Source: Streptomyces noursei
GTDB lineage: Bacteria; Actinomycetota; Actinomycetes; Streptomycetales; Streptomycetaceae
Reading direction: 5' to 3'
DNA length: 64,000 nucleotides
Assembly (NCBI RefSeq): GCF_016917755.1
Contig: NZ_CP070326.1
Span: forward strand, 4,588,001 to 4,652,000
The notes below the pieces were generated by a model. The model did not search any database and was not told the origin of the DNA. It was given only the letters and a program-made list of their open reading frames with translations. The translations under genes and the position numbers were made by a program. The first letter of the stretch is position 1. Each line of letters begins with the position of its first letter. This document shows positions 1-8,765 of this stretch, in pieces.

Positions 1-332
1 CGCAGCGCCCACATGCCGCTCACCGAGACATCGACGTCCTGCTCGATCGCTCGGCCCCAGGGCCCGCCCGGCGTCCACAGCCAACACAGCAGACGGCCGG
101 TGTCCCCGGCCGCACGCAGCGCCAACGCCTCCTCGGGGAGCGCCACGCCCAGCCAGGGCGCACCGGCCTCGCGAGCGGCGCGGGCACAGCGGATCGCGCC
201 GTGTCCGTAGGCGTCGGACTTGACGACGGCCATCAGCTGCGCCCCGGGGGCGAGGCTCCGCAATGCACGGACGTTCGACCGCACGGCGGCGAGGTCAATG
301 ACGGCACGGGCTCGCTTCGCTGTCTCGTTCAT
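1..332 (-). CDS. alr: Alanine racemase, N-terminal part (cut by window edge)
   Basis: The first 110 codons of a PLP-dependent alanine racemase, which converts L-Ala to D-Ala for peptidoglycan. The ATG at 332-330 follows a GAGGGGG ribosome site. The motif VVKSDAYGHG about 40 residues in carries the lysine that binds PLP in this family, and the N-terminal RAVIDLAAVRSNV matches the start of the barrel domain. The C-terminal catalytic Tyr domain lies beyond base 1. It is read in the same direction as nnr but separated from it by about 320 bp with a terminator, so it probably has its own promoter. I could not pick one out with confidence. Confidence 0.95.
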   Translation of the reverse strand, partial: MNETAKRARAVIDLAAVRSNVRALRSLAPGAQLMAVVKSDAYGHGAIRCARAAREAGAPWLGVALPEEALALRAAGDTGRLLCWLWTPGGPWGRAIEQDVDVSVSGMWAL

Positions 333-584
333 CCCCCTCAGTGTCGCAGGCGAGGCGCCGCGCCGGCCGCCTTCCCACGTTGTGGTGAGGGTGGGGTTCG
401 TATTCCACCGGGCCCCGACGCCCCGGCGTGCGCGCCGCCGCGACCGCTCTCACCTGCCCCATCGATGGGCATCCGCCGACGGGCCCGGGCCGCACACCGG
501 CACGCGTGACACCCGCCCCCAGCGGGGCGGTAGACGGACCACCAGCCCCCACGAAGGACAGACAAAAGTGCGGAACGGTAACAA

Positions 585-616
585 ATCGCCCGCGCTGCCA
601 CGGCGGCGCGGGCGAT
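585..616 (-). terminator. Intrinsic terminator downstream of nnr
   Basis: Arms 585-599 and 602-616 pair over 15 bp with one wobble. On the minus strand the hairpin is followed by TTTGTT. It lies 36 bp past the nnr stop. The rest of the 333-651 gap shows no credible gene. Confidence 0.7.
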
Positions 617-651
617 CCGCATCCGTCCGGGTCCGGCGGCATCAACAGCCG

Positions 652-2082
652 CTACGACACCACGTTCTCCCAGGCCGCCCCCAACGCCCCGGCCACCTCC
701 GACGCCACGATCGGCTCGCCCCGCGGCCCCGCCGCGTGCCGGCCCGCGAGCCCGTGGAGGTAGGCGCCCACCGAACCGGCGTCCCGCGGCGCGAGGCCCG
801 CGGCCAACAGCGCCCCGGTGAGGCCGGAGAGCACGTCCCCGCTGCCGGCCGTCGCCAACCACCCCGTCCCGGTGGGGTTGACCCGCACCGGAACCCCGGC
901 AGCCGGATCCGCCACCAACGTCGTCGAGCCCTTCAGCAGCACCGTCGCCCCGTACCGCCCCGCCAACTCCCGCACGGAGTCCAGCCGCGCCGCCTCGACC
1001 TCCTCGCGCCCCCGCCCCAGCAGCGCCGCCGCCTCCCCCGCGTGCGGCGTCAGCAGGGTCCCGGCCGCCCGCCGCCGCACCTGATCGGGCGTCAGGAAGC
1101 GGAGCCCGTCCGCGTCCACCAGCACCGGGACGTCCGCCGTCAGCACGTCGTCCAGCCCCTCCGACTCGTCACCGAGACCGGGCCCGATGACCCACGACTG
1201 GACCCGGCCCGCCTTCCCCGGCGGCCCGCTGTGCACCAGGGTCTCCGGAAACCGCGCCAGCACCGCGTCGGCCGCCGGCCCCACGTACCGCACCGCCCCG
1301 GCGCCGCCCCGCAGCGCGCCGGCCACCGCCAGCACCGCCGCCCCCGGATAGCGCGCCGACCCGGCGACCACCCCGACCACCCCGCGCCGGTACTTGTCGC
1401 TCTCCGCGGCCGGCCGCGGCAGCAGCTCCGCCACGTCCGCGTGCTGCAGCGCCTCCACGTCGGCGGTGGCCGGCGGGCGCAGGCCGATGTCCACCAGGCG
1501 GAGCGCGCCGGCCCGTTCGCGCGCCGGGTCGATCAGCAGGCCCGGCTTGTACGCGCCGAACGTGACGGTCGCGTCCGCCCGTACGGCGTCACCGGGCACC
1601 TCGCCGGTGTCGGCGTCCACCCCGCTCGGCAGATCGACGGCCACCACGATCGCCGCCTCCCGCGCCGCGCCGGCGAGCCGGGCCGCCTCCGGGCGCAGCC
1701 CGCCCCGGCCGCCGATGCCGACGATGCCGTCCACCACCAGGTCGGCCCGCCCGATGTCGCGGAGCGGATCGGCCGAGACCCGGCCACCGGCCGCGCACAG
1801 GGCCGCCAGGCCGCCGGCGTGGGCCCGTTCGGGCGAGAGCAGTACGGCGACCACCCCGGCGCCGCGGCGGGCCAGCCGGGCGCCGGCATGGAGCGCGTCC
1901 CCGCCGTTGTCGCCGCTGCCCACCAGCAGCACCACCCGGGAGCCGTACACCCGGCCCAGCAACTCGGCGCAGGCGACGGCGAGTCCGGCCGCCGCCCGCT
2001 GCATCAGGGCCCCCTCGGGCAAACGGGCCATCAGTTCCTGCTCGGCGGCCCGCACGGTCTGAACGCTGTAGGCAGTCCTCAT
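652..2082 (-). CDS. nnr: Bifunctional NAD(P)H-hydrate epimerase / ADP-dependent dehydratase
   Basis: A 476-residue metabolite-repair enzyme. The N-terminal YjeF_N domain (about residues 1-210) epimerises damaged S/R NAD(P)HX and shows VGSGDNGGDALHAG. The C-terminal ribokinase-like domain (about 225-476) dehydrates NADHX back to NADH using ADP and shows VIGPGLG, LTPHAGEAAALLG and the catalytic GSGDVLSGL. Length matches the fused bacterial form. It follows acpS on the same strand after about 45 bp, a common actinobacterial arrangement (glmS, acpS, nnr, alr). Confidence 0.95.
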   Translation of the reverse strand: MRTAYSVQTVRAAEQELMARLPEGALMQRAAAGLAVACAELLGRVYGSRVVLLVGSGDNGGDALHAGARLARRGAGVVAVLLSPERAHAGGLAALCAAGGRVSADPLRDIGRADLVVDGIVGIGGRGGLRPEAARLAGAAREAAIVVAVDLPSGVDADTGEVPGDAVRADATVTFGAYKPGLLIDPARERAGALRLVDIGLRPPATADVEALQHADVAELLPRPAAESDKYRRGVVGVVAGSARYPGAAVLAVAGALRGGAGAVRYVGPAADAVLARFPETLVHSGPPGKAGRVQSWVIGPGLGDESEGLDDVLTADVPVLVDADGLRFLTPDQVRRRAAGTLLTPHAGEAAALLGRGREEVEAARLDSVRELAGRYGATVLLKGSTTLVADPAAGVPVRVNPTGTGWLATAGSGDVLSGLTGALLAAGLAPRDAGSVGAYLHGLAGRHAAGPRGEPIVASEVAGALGAAWENVVS

Positions 2083-2127
2083 GCGGCCAGTGTCACACCG
2101 GGACGGGGCGCCCGTCCCGGACCCGCC

Positions 2128-2496
2128 CTACCCCTCGGCGATCACCACCGCCGAGGCGACGCCCGCGTCATGACTGAGCGACACATGCCAGTTCTGCACG
2201 CCGAGTTCCGCGGCGCGGGCGGCGACCGTGCCGCGCACCCGCAGCCGCGGCTGGCCGCTGTCCTCGACGTACACCTCGGCATCCGTCCAGTGCAGGCCGC
2301 CCGGCGCGCCCAGCGCCTTGGCCACCGCCTCCTTGGCGGCGAACCGGGCGGCCAGGGAGGCGATGCCCCGCCGCTCACCGCTCGGCAGCGTCAACTCCGT
2401 CCCGTTGAACAGCCGGTGCGCCAGCTCCGGCGTCCGCCGCAGCGCCGCCTCGAACCGGTCGATCTCCGCGACGTCGATCCCGACCCCGATGATCAC
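2128..2496 (-). CDS. acpS: Holo-[acyl-carrier-protein] synthase
   Basis: A 122-residue AcpS-type phosphopantetheinyl transferase. It moves the 4'-phosphopantetheine arm of CoA onto the serine of acyl carrier proteins. The Mg-binding motifs are visible: GIDVAEIDRF near the N-terminus (Asp8) and FAAKEAVAKALG (Glu near residue 57). Usual length for the family is 120-125. The start is 3 bp after the glmS stop, so it is translationally coupled to glmS. CoA supply (coaA) is encoded nearby on the other strand. Confidence 0.96.
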   Translation of the reverse strand: MIIGVGIDVAEIDRFEAALRRTPELAHRLFNGTELTLPSGERRGIASLAARFAAKEAVAKALGAPGGLHWTDAEVYVEDSGQPRLRVRGTVAARAAELGVQNWHVSLSHDAGVASAVVIAEG

Positions 2497-2499
2497 CGG

Positions 2500-4347
2500 T
2501 CACTCCACCGTGACGGACTTGGCGAGGTTGCGCGGCTGGTCGACCTCGTTGCCGCGGGCGGTGGCCAGCTCGCACGCGAACACCTGGAGCGGCACCGAGG
2601 ACACCAGCGGTTGCAGCAGCACCGGCGTCCGCGGGATCCGGACGAGGTGGTCGGCGTACGGGACCACCGCCTCGTCGCCCTCCTCGGCGATCACGATGGT
2701 GCGGGCGCCGCGGGCCCGGATCTCCTGGATGTTGGAGACGATCTTGTCGTGCAGGACCGACCGGCCGCGCGGCGAGGGGACGACCACGACGACCGGGAGG
2801 TCCTCCTCGATCAGCGCGATCGGGCCGTGCTTGAGCTCGCCGGCGGCGAACCCCTCGGCGTGCATGTACGCCAGCTCCTTGAGCTTGAGCGCGCCCTCCA
2901 GCGCCACCGGGTAGCCCACGTGGCGGCCCAGGAACAGCACGGTGTTCTTGTCCACGAGCGAGCGGGCCAGCTCGCGGACCGGCTCCATGGTGCCCAGGAC
3001 CTGCTGCACCTGCGTGCCGATGGCGGCGAGTTCGCGCACCACGTCCCGGATCTCGTCGCCCCACTTGGTGCCGCGCACCTGCCCGAGGTAGAGCGCGACG
3101 AGGTAGACCGCGACGAGCTGGGTCAGGAACGCCTTGGTGGACGCCACCGCGACCTCCGGCCCGGCGTGCGTGTAGAGCACCGCGTCGGACTCGCGGGGGA
3201 TCGTCGAGCCGTTGGTGTTGCAGATGGCGAGCACCCGCGCGCCCTGCTCACGGGCGTGCCGCAGCGCCATCAGGGTGTCCATGGTCTCGCCGGACTGGCT
3301 GATCGCGATCACCAGCGTGCGGTGGTCCAGGATCGGGTCGCGGTAGCGGAACTCGCTGGCCAGCTCCGTCTCGCAGGGGATCCGCGTCCAGTGCTCGATG
3401 GCGTACTTGGCGATCATCCCGGCGTGGTAGGCGGTGCCGCACGCCACGATGACGACCTTGCTGACCTCCCGCAGCACCGCCGGCGGGATCCGCACCTCGT
3501 CCAGCGAGAGCACCCCGGCCGCGTCGACCCGGCCCAGCAGGGTGTCCGCGACCGCCTTCGGCTGCTCGGCGATCTCCTTGAGCATGAAGTAGTCGTAGCC
3601 GCCCTTCTCGGCGGCCGACGCGTCCCAGTCGACGTGGTAGTGGCGGACCTCCGCGGGCGCACCGCCGAAGTCGGTGACCGTCACCCCGTCCCGGCGCAGC
3701 TCGACGACCTGGTCCTGGCCGAGCTCGATGGCCTCCCGGGTGTACGCGATGAACGCCGCCACGTCCGAGGCCAGGAACGCCTCGTCCTCGCCGAGGCCCA
3801 CCACCAGCGGGGAGTTGCGGCGCGCCCCGACGACCACGTCCGGCGCGTCGGCGTGCACCGCGACGAGGGTGAACGCCCCCTCCAGCCGCCGGCACACCTG
3901 CCGCATCGCCTCGGTCAGCTCGCCGCACGAGGAGTACTCCTCGGCCAGCAGGTGCGCGACCACCTCGGTGTCCGTCTCGGACGCCAACTCATGGCCGCGG
4001 TCGGCGAGTTCGGCACGCAGCGCGGCGAAGTTCTCGATGATGCCGTTGTGCACGACGGAGACCCGCCCGGCGTTGTCCAGGTGCGGGTGGGCGTTGGCGT
4101 CCGTCGGGCCGCCGTGCGTCGCCCACCGGGTGTGGCCGATGCCCACCGCGCCCGTGGGCAGCGGCCGGTCGGCCAGCTCCTTCTCCAGGTTGGCCAGCTT
4201 GCCGGCCTTCTTCGCCGCCGCCAGCCCGCCGTCGGCCAGCACCGCCACCCCGGCCGAGTCGTAGCCCCGGTACTCCAGCCGCTTCAGCCCGGCCAGCACC
4301 ACCTCAAGGGCGCTCTGCCCGCCCACGTATCCCACGATTCCGCACAT
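2500..4347 (-). CDS. glmS: Glutamine--fructose-6-phosphate aminotransferase (isomerizing)
   Basis: A 615-residue GlmS making glucosamine-6-phosphate from fructose-6-phosphate and glutamine, the entry to UDP-GlcNAc. Cys2, the N-terminal nucleophile of the class II glutaminase, is in MCGIVGYVG, followed by the GYDSAG motif. Two SIS sugar-isomerase domains follow (for example AISQSGETMDT), and the C-terminal LAKSVTVE closes the active site. It acts with glmM (5931-7289), the next enzyme of the pathway. Streptomyces often carry a second glmS; whether one exists elsewhere cannot be seen here. No glmS ribozyme was recognised upstream. Confidence 0.97.
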   Translation of the reverse strand: MCGIVGYVGGQSALEVVLAGLKRLEYRGYDSAGVAVLADGGLAAAKKAGKLANLEKELADRPLPTGAVGIGHTRWATHGGPTDANAHPHLDNAGRVSVVHNGIIENFAALRAELADRGHELASETDTEVVAHLLAEEYSSCGELTEAMRQVCRRLEGAFTLVAVHADAPDVVVGARRNSPLVVGLGEDEAFLASDVAAFIAYTREAIELGQDQVVELRRDGVTVTDFGGAPAEVRHYHVDWDASAAEKGGYDYFMLKEIAEQPKAVADTLLGRVDAAGVLSLDEVRIPPAVLREVSKVVIVACGTAYHAGMIAKYAIEHWTRIPCETELASEFRYRDPILDHRTLVIAISQSGETMDTLMALRHAREQGARVLAICNTNGSTIPRESDAVLYTHAGPEVAVASTKAFLTQLVAVYLVALYLGQVRGTKWGDEIRDVVRELAAIGTQVQQVLGTMEPVRELARSLVDKNTVLFLGRHVGYPVALEGALKLKELAYMHAEGFAAGELKHGPIALIEEDLPVVVVVPSPRGRSVLHDKIVSNIQEIRARGARTIVIAEEGDEAVVPYADHLVRIPRTPVLLQPLVSSVPLQVFACELATARGNEVDQPRNLAKSVTVE

Positions 4348-4419
4348 GGAGGCAGCCTAGGGCCTGTCGTCGCCTCACCGTCGTCGCCCGGAGGACGGCC
4401 GTGCGGCGTCCGAGTCCGC

Positions 4420-4698
4420 TCAGTACCCGCGGGCTATCCGCTCCTGTGCCTCCCGGACCCGTGCGAGGAGTTCCTCGTCGGCCTCCGGGTCGGCGCCCGG
4501 CTCACGGCGCTCCAGGAAGTCCGTCAGGTCCTCGCCGAGATCCTCCTCCGGCAGTTCCTCGGCCAGCTCGGCGTGCACGCGGGCCGCGAAGGCGTCCGCC
4601 GCGGCCCGCGCGCCGGCCGCCCTGATCCGGCGTTCCCTGGCCCGCTCGCGCAGCAGTTCCACCAGGCGTGCTCGCACGCCACCCCCCTGTGTCGCCAC
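4420..4698 (-). CDS. Small charged helical protein, function unknown
   Basis: A 92-residue protein very rich in Arg, Glu and Ala (RLVELLRERARERRIRAAG, then ELAEELPEEDLGEDLTDF), predicted mostly helical and possibly coiled. The GTG at 4698 is chosen because GGAG sits 6 nt upstream; the open frame continues further but through a simple repeat with poor coding character. It is transcribed towards glmS and divergently from coaA. I do not recognise a family; its place between glmS and coaA suggests a conserved Streptomyces hypothetical. Confidence 0.7.
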   Translation of the reverse strand: MATQGGGVRARLVELLRERARERRIRAAGARAAADAFAARVHAELAEELPEEDLGEDLTDFLERREPGADPEADEELLARVREAQERIARGY

Positions 4699-4717
4699 GG
4701 CGCGCTCCCCTGGCGCC

Positions 4718-4753
4718 GTCCCCGTCCCCGTCCCCGTCCCCGTCCCCGTCCCC
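4718..4753. repeat. Six tandem copies of the hexamer GTCCCC
   Basis: Six perfect GTCCCC units fill 4718-4753, between the divergent starts of the small gene at 4698 and coaA at 4857. The unit is a multiple of three, so copy changes would not break any overlapping frame. It lies about 20 bp upstream of the minus-strand gene's GTG. Confidence 0.9.
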
Positions 4754-4856
4754 GACCGTACCGGGCGCCGCGCCGGCGGGTACAGAAACGCTGGTCCGGC
4801 CGTACCGGGCACGGCACCGCCACCCCGCCGCCCGGCGCCGGGGCCCGCCGCGGACA

Positions 4857-5855
4857 ATGGGGCCCGTGCCCCAGACGACGGATTCGCCGCAACGACGCCG
4901 CACCGACAGCTCACCGTACGTCGACCTGACGCGCGCGGAGTGGAGCGCCCTGCGGGAGAAGACCCCGCTGCCACTGACCGCCGAGGAGGTCGAACGTCTC
5001 CGCGGCCTGGGCGACGTCATCGACCTCGACGAGGTGCGCGACGTCTACCTCCCGCTGTCCCGGCTGCTCAACCTGTACGTCGGCGCCACCAGCAACCTCC
5101 GCGGCGCGCTCAACACCTTCCTGGACGACACCGGCAACGGCCACGGCTCGCAGCCCGGCACACCCTTCGTCATAGGCGTCGCCGGCAGCGTCGCGGTCGG
5201 CAAGTCCACCACCGCCCGGCTGCTCCAGGCACTGCTGGCCCGCTGGCCGGAGCACCCGCGCGTCGAGCTGGTCACCACCGACGGCTTCCTCTTCCCCAAC
5301 GCCGAGCTGCACCGGCGGGGGCTGATGTCCCGCAAGGGCTTCCCGGAGTCCTACGACCGCCGGGCGCTGACCCGCTTCGTGGCGGACGTGAAGTCCGGCA
5401 AGGCGGAGGTCACCGCGCCCGTCTACTCGCACCTGATCTACGACATCGTGCCCGGCGAGCGGCTGACCGTGCACCGGCCCGACATCCTCATCGTCGAGGG
5501 CCTCAACGTCCTCCAGCCGGCACTGCCCGGCGGGGACGGCCGCACCCGGCTGGGCCTCGCCGACTTCTTCGACTTCTCCGTCTACGTGGACGCCCGCACC
5601 GAGGACATCGAACGGTGGTACCTCGGCCGCTTCCGCAAGCTGCGCGAGACCGCGTTCCAGAACCCGTTCTCGTACTTCCGCAAGTACACCCAGGTCTCCG
5701 AGGACGAGGCGCTGGACTACGCCCGCCTGATGTGGCGCACCATCAACCGGCCCAACCTGGAGCAGAACGTGGCCCCCACCCGGGGCCGCGCCAACCTGGT
5801 CCTCCGCAAGGGCCCGGACCACAAGGTACAGCGGCTGTCGCTGCGGAAGCTGTAG
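4857..5855 (+). CDS. coaA: Type I pantothenate kinase
   Basis: A 332-residue PanK-I. It phosphorylates pantothenate, the first and regulated step of CoA synthesis. The P-loop GVAGSVAVGKST, the TTDGFLFPN segment and the conserved C-terminal half (SRKGFPESYDRRALTRF, YSHLIYDIVPGE) are all present. The ATG at 4857 gives the family's usual length; a GTG at 4866 is possible, and neither has a strong ribosome site, so the mRNA may be leaderless or weakly initiated. It is one of the few plus-strand genes here and ends at a shared terminator facing glmM. Confidence 0.95.
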   Translation: MGPVPQTTDSPQRRRTDSSPYVDLTRAEWSALREKTPLPLTAEEVERLRGLGDVIDLDEVRDVYLPLSRLLNLYVGATSNLRGALNTFLDDTGNGHGSQPGTPFVIGVAGSVAVGKSTTARLLQALLARWPEHPRVELVTTDGFLFPNAELHRRGLMSRKGFPESYDRRALTRFVADVKSGKAEVTAPVYSHLIYDIVPGERLTVHRPDILIVEGLNVLQPALPGGDGRTRLGLADFFDFSVYVDARTEDIERWYLGRFRKLRETAFQNPFSYFRKYTQVSEDEALDYARLMWRTINRPNLEQNVAPTRGRANLVLRKGPDHKVQRLSLRKL

Positions 5856-5863
5856 ACACCGAA

Positions 5864-5915
5864 GCGGGGCCGCCCTCGACCCGGCAGCATCGCTGCCGTA
5901 CGAGGGCGACCCCGC
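5864..5915. terminator. Bidirectional terminator between coaA and glmM
   Basis: Outer arms 5864-5878 and 5901-5915 pair over 15 bp with one mismatch, and an inner CGGCAG/CTGCCG hairpin fills the loop (5882-5898). Placed between two converging genes. Confidence 0.8.
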
Positions 5916-5930
5916 CCGGACGGAACTCCG

Positions 5931-7289
5931 TTATCCCAGCGCGGACTTGACCGCGTCGGCCAGGCGCTGGGCGACGGCCCGCGCCTGCTCGATGTCGGCC
6001 GCCTCGACCATCACCCGGACCAGCGGCTCGGTGCCGGAGGGCCGCAGCAGCACCCGTCCGGTGGCGCCCAGCTCCCGCTCCGCCTCGGCGACCGCGGCGG
6101 CCAGCTCGGCGGAGCTGGCCACCCGCGACTTGTCGACGTCGCGGACGTTGATGAGGATCTGCGGCAGCCGCTCCATCGCGCCCGCCAGGTCGGCCAGCGA
6201 CCGGCCGGTCGCCGCGACCCGGGCCGCCAGCATCAGGCCGGTCAGCGTGCCGTCGCCGGTGGTGGCGTGGTCCAGCACGATGACGTGCCCGGACTGCTCG
6301 CCGCCCAGCGCGTAGCCGTGGGCCTTCATCTCCTCCAGGACGTACCGGTCGCCGACCGCGGTCTGCACGAGGTCGATGCCCGCGCCCTCCATGGCCAGCT
6401 TGAAGCCCAGGTTGGACATGACGGTGGCGACGACGGTGTTCTTGCGCAGCGTGCCGGCGTCGCGCATGCCGAGCGCCAGGACGGCGAGGATCTGGTCGCC
6501 GTCGACCTCGTTGCCGGCGTGGTCCACGGCCAGGCAGCGGTCCGCGTCGCCGTCGTGGGCGACACCGAGCGCGGCGCCGTGCTCCAGGACGGCGGACCGG
6601 AGCTTGTCGAGGTGGGTGGAGCCGCAGGCGTCGTTGATGTTCAGCCCGTCCGGCTCGGTGCCGATGGTGACGACCTCGGCGCCGGCCCGCGCGAACGCCT
6701 CCGGCGAGACCCGGGCCGCGGCACCGTGCGCCCCGTCGATGACGATCTTGAGCCCGTCCAGGCGGTTGGGCAGCACGCCGACCAGGTGCGCGACGTACTT
6801 GTCGAAGCCCTCGTCGTAGTCGGTGACCCGGCCCACACCGGCGCCGGTCGGCCGCTCCCACGGCTCACCGGCGCTGTGCCCGCGGTAGGTCTCCTCGATG
6901 CGGTCCTCCAGCTCGTCGGCGAGCTTGTGACCGCCGCGGGCGAAGAACTTGATGCCGTTGTCGGGCATCGGATTGTGGCTGGCGGAGAGCATCACACCCA
7001 GATCCGCACCCAGCACCCCGGTCAGATAGGCGACCGCAGGGGTCGGCAGCACCCCCACCCGCAGCACGTCCACCCCGGCGCTCGCCAGACCGGCGACCAC
7101 CGCGGCCTCCAGGAACTCCCCCGACGCCCGCGGATCGCGACCGACCACGGCCATCGGCCGATGGCCTTCAAACGTGCCCGCCTCGGCCAGCACATGCGCC
7201 GCCGCGACCGACAGGCCGAGCGCCAGCTCCGCCGTCAGGTCCGCGTTGGCGACGCCGCGCACACCGTCCGTGCCGAAGAGTCGTCCCAC
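5931..7289 (-). CDS. glmM: Phosphoglucosamine mutase
   Basis: A 452-residue GlmM converting glucosamine-6-phosphate to glucosamine-1-phosphate for UDP-GlcNAc. The phosphoserine loop SASHNP, the Mg-binding DGDADR, the sugar-binding GEQSGH and the phosphate-binding RPSGTEP are all present in order. The GTG at 7289 (VGRLFGTDGVRG) follows GGAGG with good spacing and gives the normal length; the longer open frame upstream runs through the rpsI terminator. It sits downstream of rplM-rpsI, as usual in actinobacteria. Confidence 0.97.
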   Translation of the reverse strand: MGRLFGTDGVRGVANADLTAELALGLSVAAAHVLAEAGTFEGHRPMAVVGRDPRASGEFLEAAVVAGLASAGVDVLRVGVLPTPAVAYLTGVLGADLGVMLSASHNPMPDNGIKFFARGGHKLADELEDRIEETYRGHSAGEPWERPTGAGVGRVTDYDEGFDKYVAHLVGVLPNRLDGLKIVIDGAHGAAARVSPEAFARAGAEVVTIGTEPDGLNINDACGSTHLDKLRSAVLEHGAALGVAHDGDADRCLAVDHAGNEVDGDQILAVLALGMRDAGTLRKNTVVATVMSNLGFKLAMEGAGIDLVQTAVGDRYVLEEMKAHGYALGGEQSGHVIVLDHATTGDGTLTGLMLAARVAATGRSLADLAGAMERLPQILINVRDVDKSRVASSAELAAAVAEAERELGATGRVLLRPSGTEPLVRVMVEAADIEQARAVAQRLADAVKSALG

Positions 7290-7361
7290 TGGTGTCCTCC
7301 GAAGTAGATGAGCTGTGACCGGGGCTTGGATTCCAGGTATACGCCGCGGTCTGTCGGAAGC

Positions 7362-7401
7362 CGAACGCCCCGGCAGCACGGAAGTGCCACCGGGGCGTTC
7401 G
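7362..7401 (-). terminator. Terminator after rpsI
   Basis: A 12-bp perfect stem (7362-7373 with 7390-7401) whose loop holds a second GCAC/GTGC pairing. It stands between rpsI and glmM, so glmM needs its own promoter or read-through. Confidence 0.8.
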
Positions 7402-7429
7402 CCAAGGGCTGCCTGCATGCAGCGCGTGA

Positions 7430-7942
7430 TTAGCGCTTGCTGTACTGCGGCGCCTTGCGGGCCTTCTTCAGACCGGCCTTCTTGCGCTCGACCGCACGGT
7501 CGTCACGCTTGAGGAACCCGGCCTTCTTCAGGGCGGGACGGTTGGCGTCCACGTCCGCCTCGTTCAGCGCACGGGCCACACCCAGGCGCAGCGCACCGGC
7601 CTGGCCGGAGATGCCGCCGCCGGAGATGCGGGCCACGACGTCGTAGCGGTTGTCCAGCTCGAGCACCTTGAAGGGCTCGTTGACTTCCTGCTGGTGCACC
7701 TTGTTGGGGAAGTAGTCCTCAAGGGTGCGGCCGTTGATCTTCCACTTGCCGGAGCCGGGGATGATCCGCACGCGGGCGATGGCGTTCTTGCGACGGCCCA
7801 GGCCGGCGGCCGGCTGCGGCTCGCCGAAGCGGGACGCGAGGGACTCGGAGGTGTACTCACCCTCCAGCGGAACCTCGGTCTCGGTGGTGTACTGCTCGAC
7901 CTCGACCTCGTCCAGCGGGGTCTCGGGGGTGGTCTCAGCCAC
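7430..7942 (-). CDS. rpsI: 30S ribosomal protein S9
   Basis: 170 residues; GTG start at 7942. The S9 core (GRRKNAIARVRI through GGGISGQAGALRLGVARAL) follows an acidic, Thr/Glu-rich N-terminal extension of about 45 residues, typical of actinobacterial S9. The C-terminus ends KAPQYSKR, the basic tail that reaches P-site tRNA. It is co-transcribed with rplM. Confidence 0.98.
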   Translation of the reverse strand: MAETTPETPLDEVEVEQYTTETEVPLEGEYTSESLASRFGEPQPAAGLGRRKNAIARVRIIPGSGKWKINGRTLEDYFPNKVHQQEVNEPFKVLELDNRYDVVARISGGGISGQAGALRLGVARALNEADVDANRPALKKAGFLKRDDRAVERKKAGLKKARKAPQYSKR

Positions 7943-7984
7943 GATGCTTCCTCAGATTCTCTGTCGTCTTGGGGTGGCCGGGAC

Positions 7985-8428
7985 TTACTGCGCGACCTGG
8001 GTGATCTCGAACGGGACCGGCTGCTGAGCAGCGTGCGGGTGCTCGGCGCCCGCGTAGACCTTCAGCTTCGAGAGCATCTGACGGCCGAGGGTGTTCTTGG
8101 GGAGCATGCCCTTGATGGCCTTCTCGACGGCCTTCTCGGGGTTCTTGGCCAGCAGCTCGTCGTAACGGACGGAGCGCAGACCACCCGGGAAACCGGAGTG
8201 GCGGTAGGCCATCTTCTGGGTGCGCTTGTTGCCGGAGAGGTGCACCTTGTCGGCGTTGATGATGATGACGAAGTCACCGGTGTCAACGTGAGGGGCGTAA
8301 ATCGGCTTGTGCTTACCCCGGAGGAGGGACGCGGCCTGGCTGGCCAGACGGCCCAGGACAACGTCCTGCGCGTCAATGATGTGCCACTGGCGCTGAACAT
8401 CGCCGGGCTTGGGGCTGAACGTACGCAC
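7985..8428 (-). CDS. rplM: 50S ribosomal protein L13
   Basis: 147 residues; GTG start at 8428 preceded by AAGG at 7 nt. Family motifs are visible: WHIIDAQDVVLGRLAS, HVDTGDFVIIINADK and KGMLPKNTLGRQM. First gene of the rplM-rpsI pair. Its leader is about 200 nt if the promoter at 8633-8662 is used, and contains a strong stem-loop. Confidence 0.98.
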   Translation of the reverse strand: MRTFSPKPGDVQRQWHIIDAQDVVLGRLASQAASLLRGKHKPIYAPHVDTGDFVIIINADKVHLSGNKRTQKMAYRHSGFPGGLRSVRYDELLAKNPEKAVEKAIKGMLPKNTLGRQMLSKLKVYAGAEHPHAAQQPVPFEITQVAQ

Positions 8429-8459
8429 GTCTTAGCCTTCGCTTCGTGAGTCGGGTTAT

Positions 8460-8480
8460 CCCCTGGGCGAAACCCAGGGG
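8460..8480 (-). promoter_or_regulatory. Stem-loop in the rplM leader
   Basis: An 8-bp perfect CCCCTGGG/CCCAGGGG stem with a 5-nt loop, ending about 31 nt before the rplM start. Possibly a regulatory or processing hairpin; not followed by a U tract, so not an obvious terminator. Confidence 0.5.
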
Positions 8481-8632
8481 AAGGGTCCTGTACTGGCACC
8501 GTGACTGCTCACACAGCGGGATGGCACTACGGGCGACGCAACCCGATCGTCCACCGCCGGTCAGCGGCCTGGCTAGCCGGCGTAAGGCCCCTCACGTGAG
8601 ATAGAGCAAGCCCATACGCATAACGAACCAGC

Positions 8633-8662
8633 AGGATACTGACCCAACCCCGGACGGGTCAA
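8633..8662 (-). promoter_or_regulatory. Promoter for rplM-rpsI
   Basis: -35 TTGACC (8657-8662) and -10 TATCCT (8633-8638) with an 18-bp spacer on the minus strand. A good match to the vegetative (HrdB-type) consensus, upstream of a ribosomal operon and divergent from the membrane protein gene at 8766. Confidence 0.65.
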
Positions 8663-8765
8663 AACGTGGCCCGGACAGGCGTGCGGTCGCGTCCCCCGCG
8701 CACCGTCCCGAAGCGGTTCCGCTCCCCCCGCCACACGCTCACCCGCGCGCACTAGGATGCGCGGC

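Noticed and set aside
2500..4419. glmS ribozyme or riboswitch upstream of glmS
   Set aside because: Only about 70 bp separates glmS from the next gene's stop, with no recognisable ribozyme core; this ribozyme is a Firmicutes feature.
220..4929. A 1569-residue open frame on the plus strand opposite nnr, acpS and glmS, with similar giants at 29392-32067, 33308-37675 and 37384-41031
   Set aside because: They are antisense to well-identified genes, have Arg/Pro/Ala-rich composition with no family motif, and arise because high G/C third positions remove stops from the opposite frame.
5743..6861. Alternative-frame ORF across glmM, and similar Arg-rich frames inside glmS, nuoL and nuoM
   Set aside because: No motif, biased composition, fully inside better supported genes.
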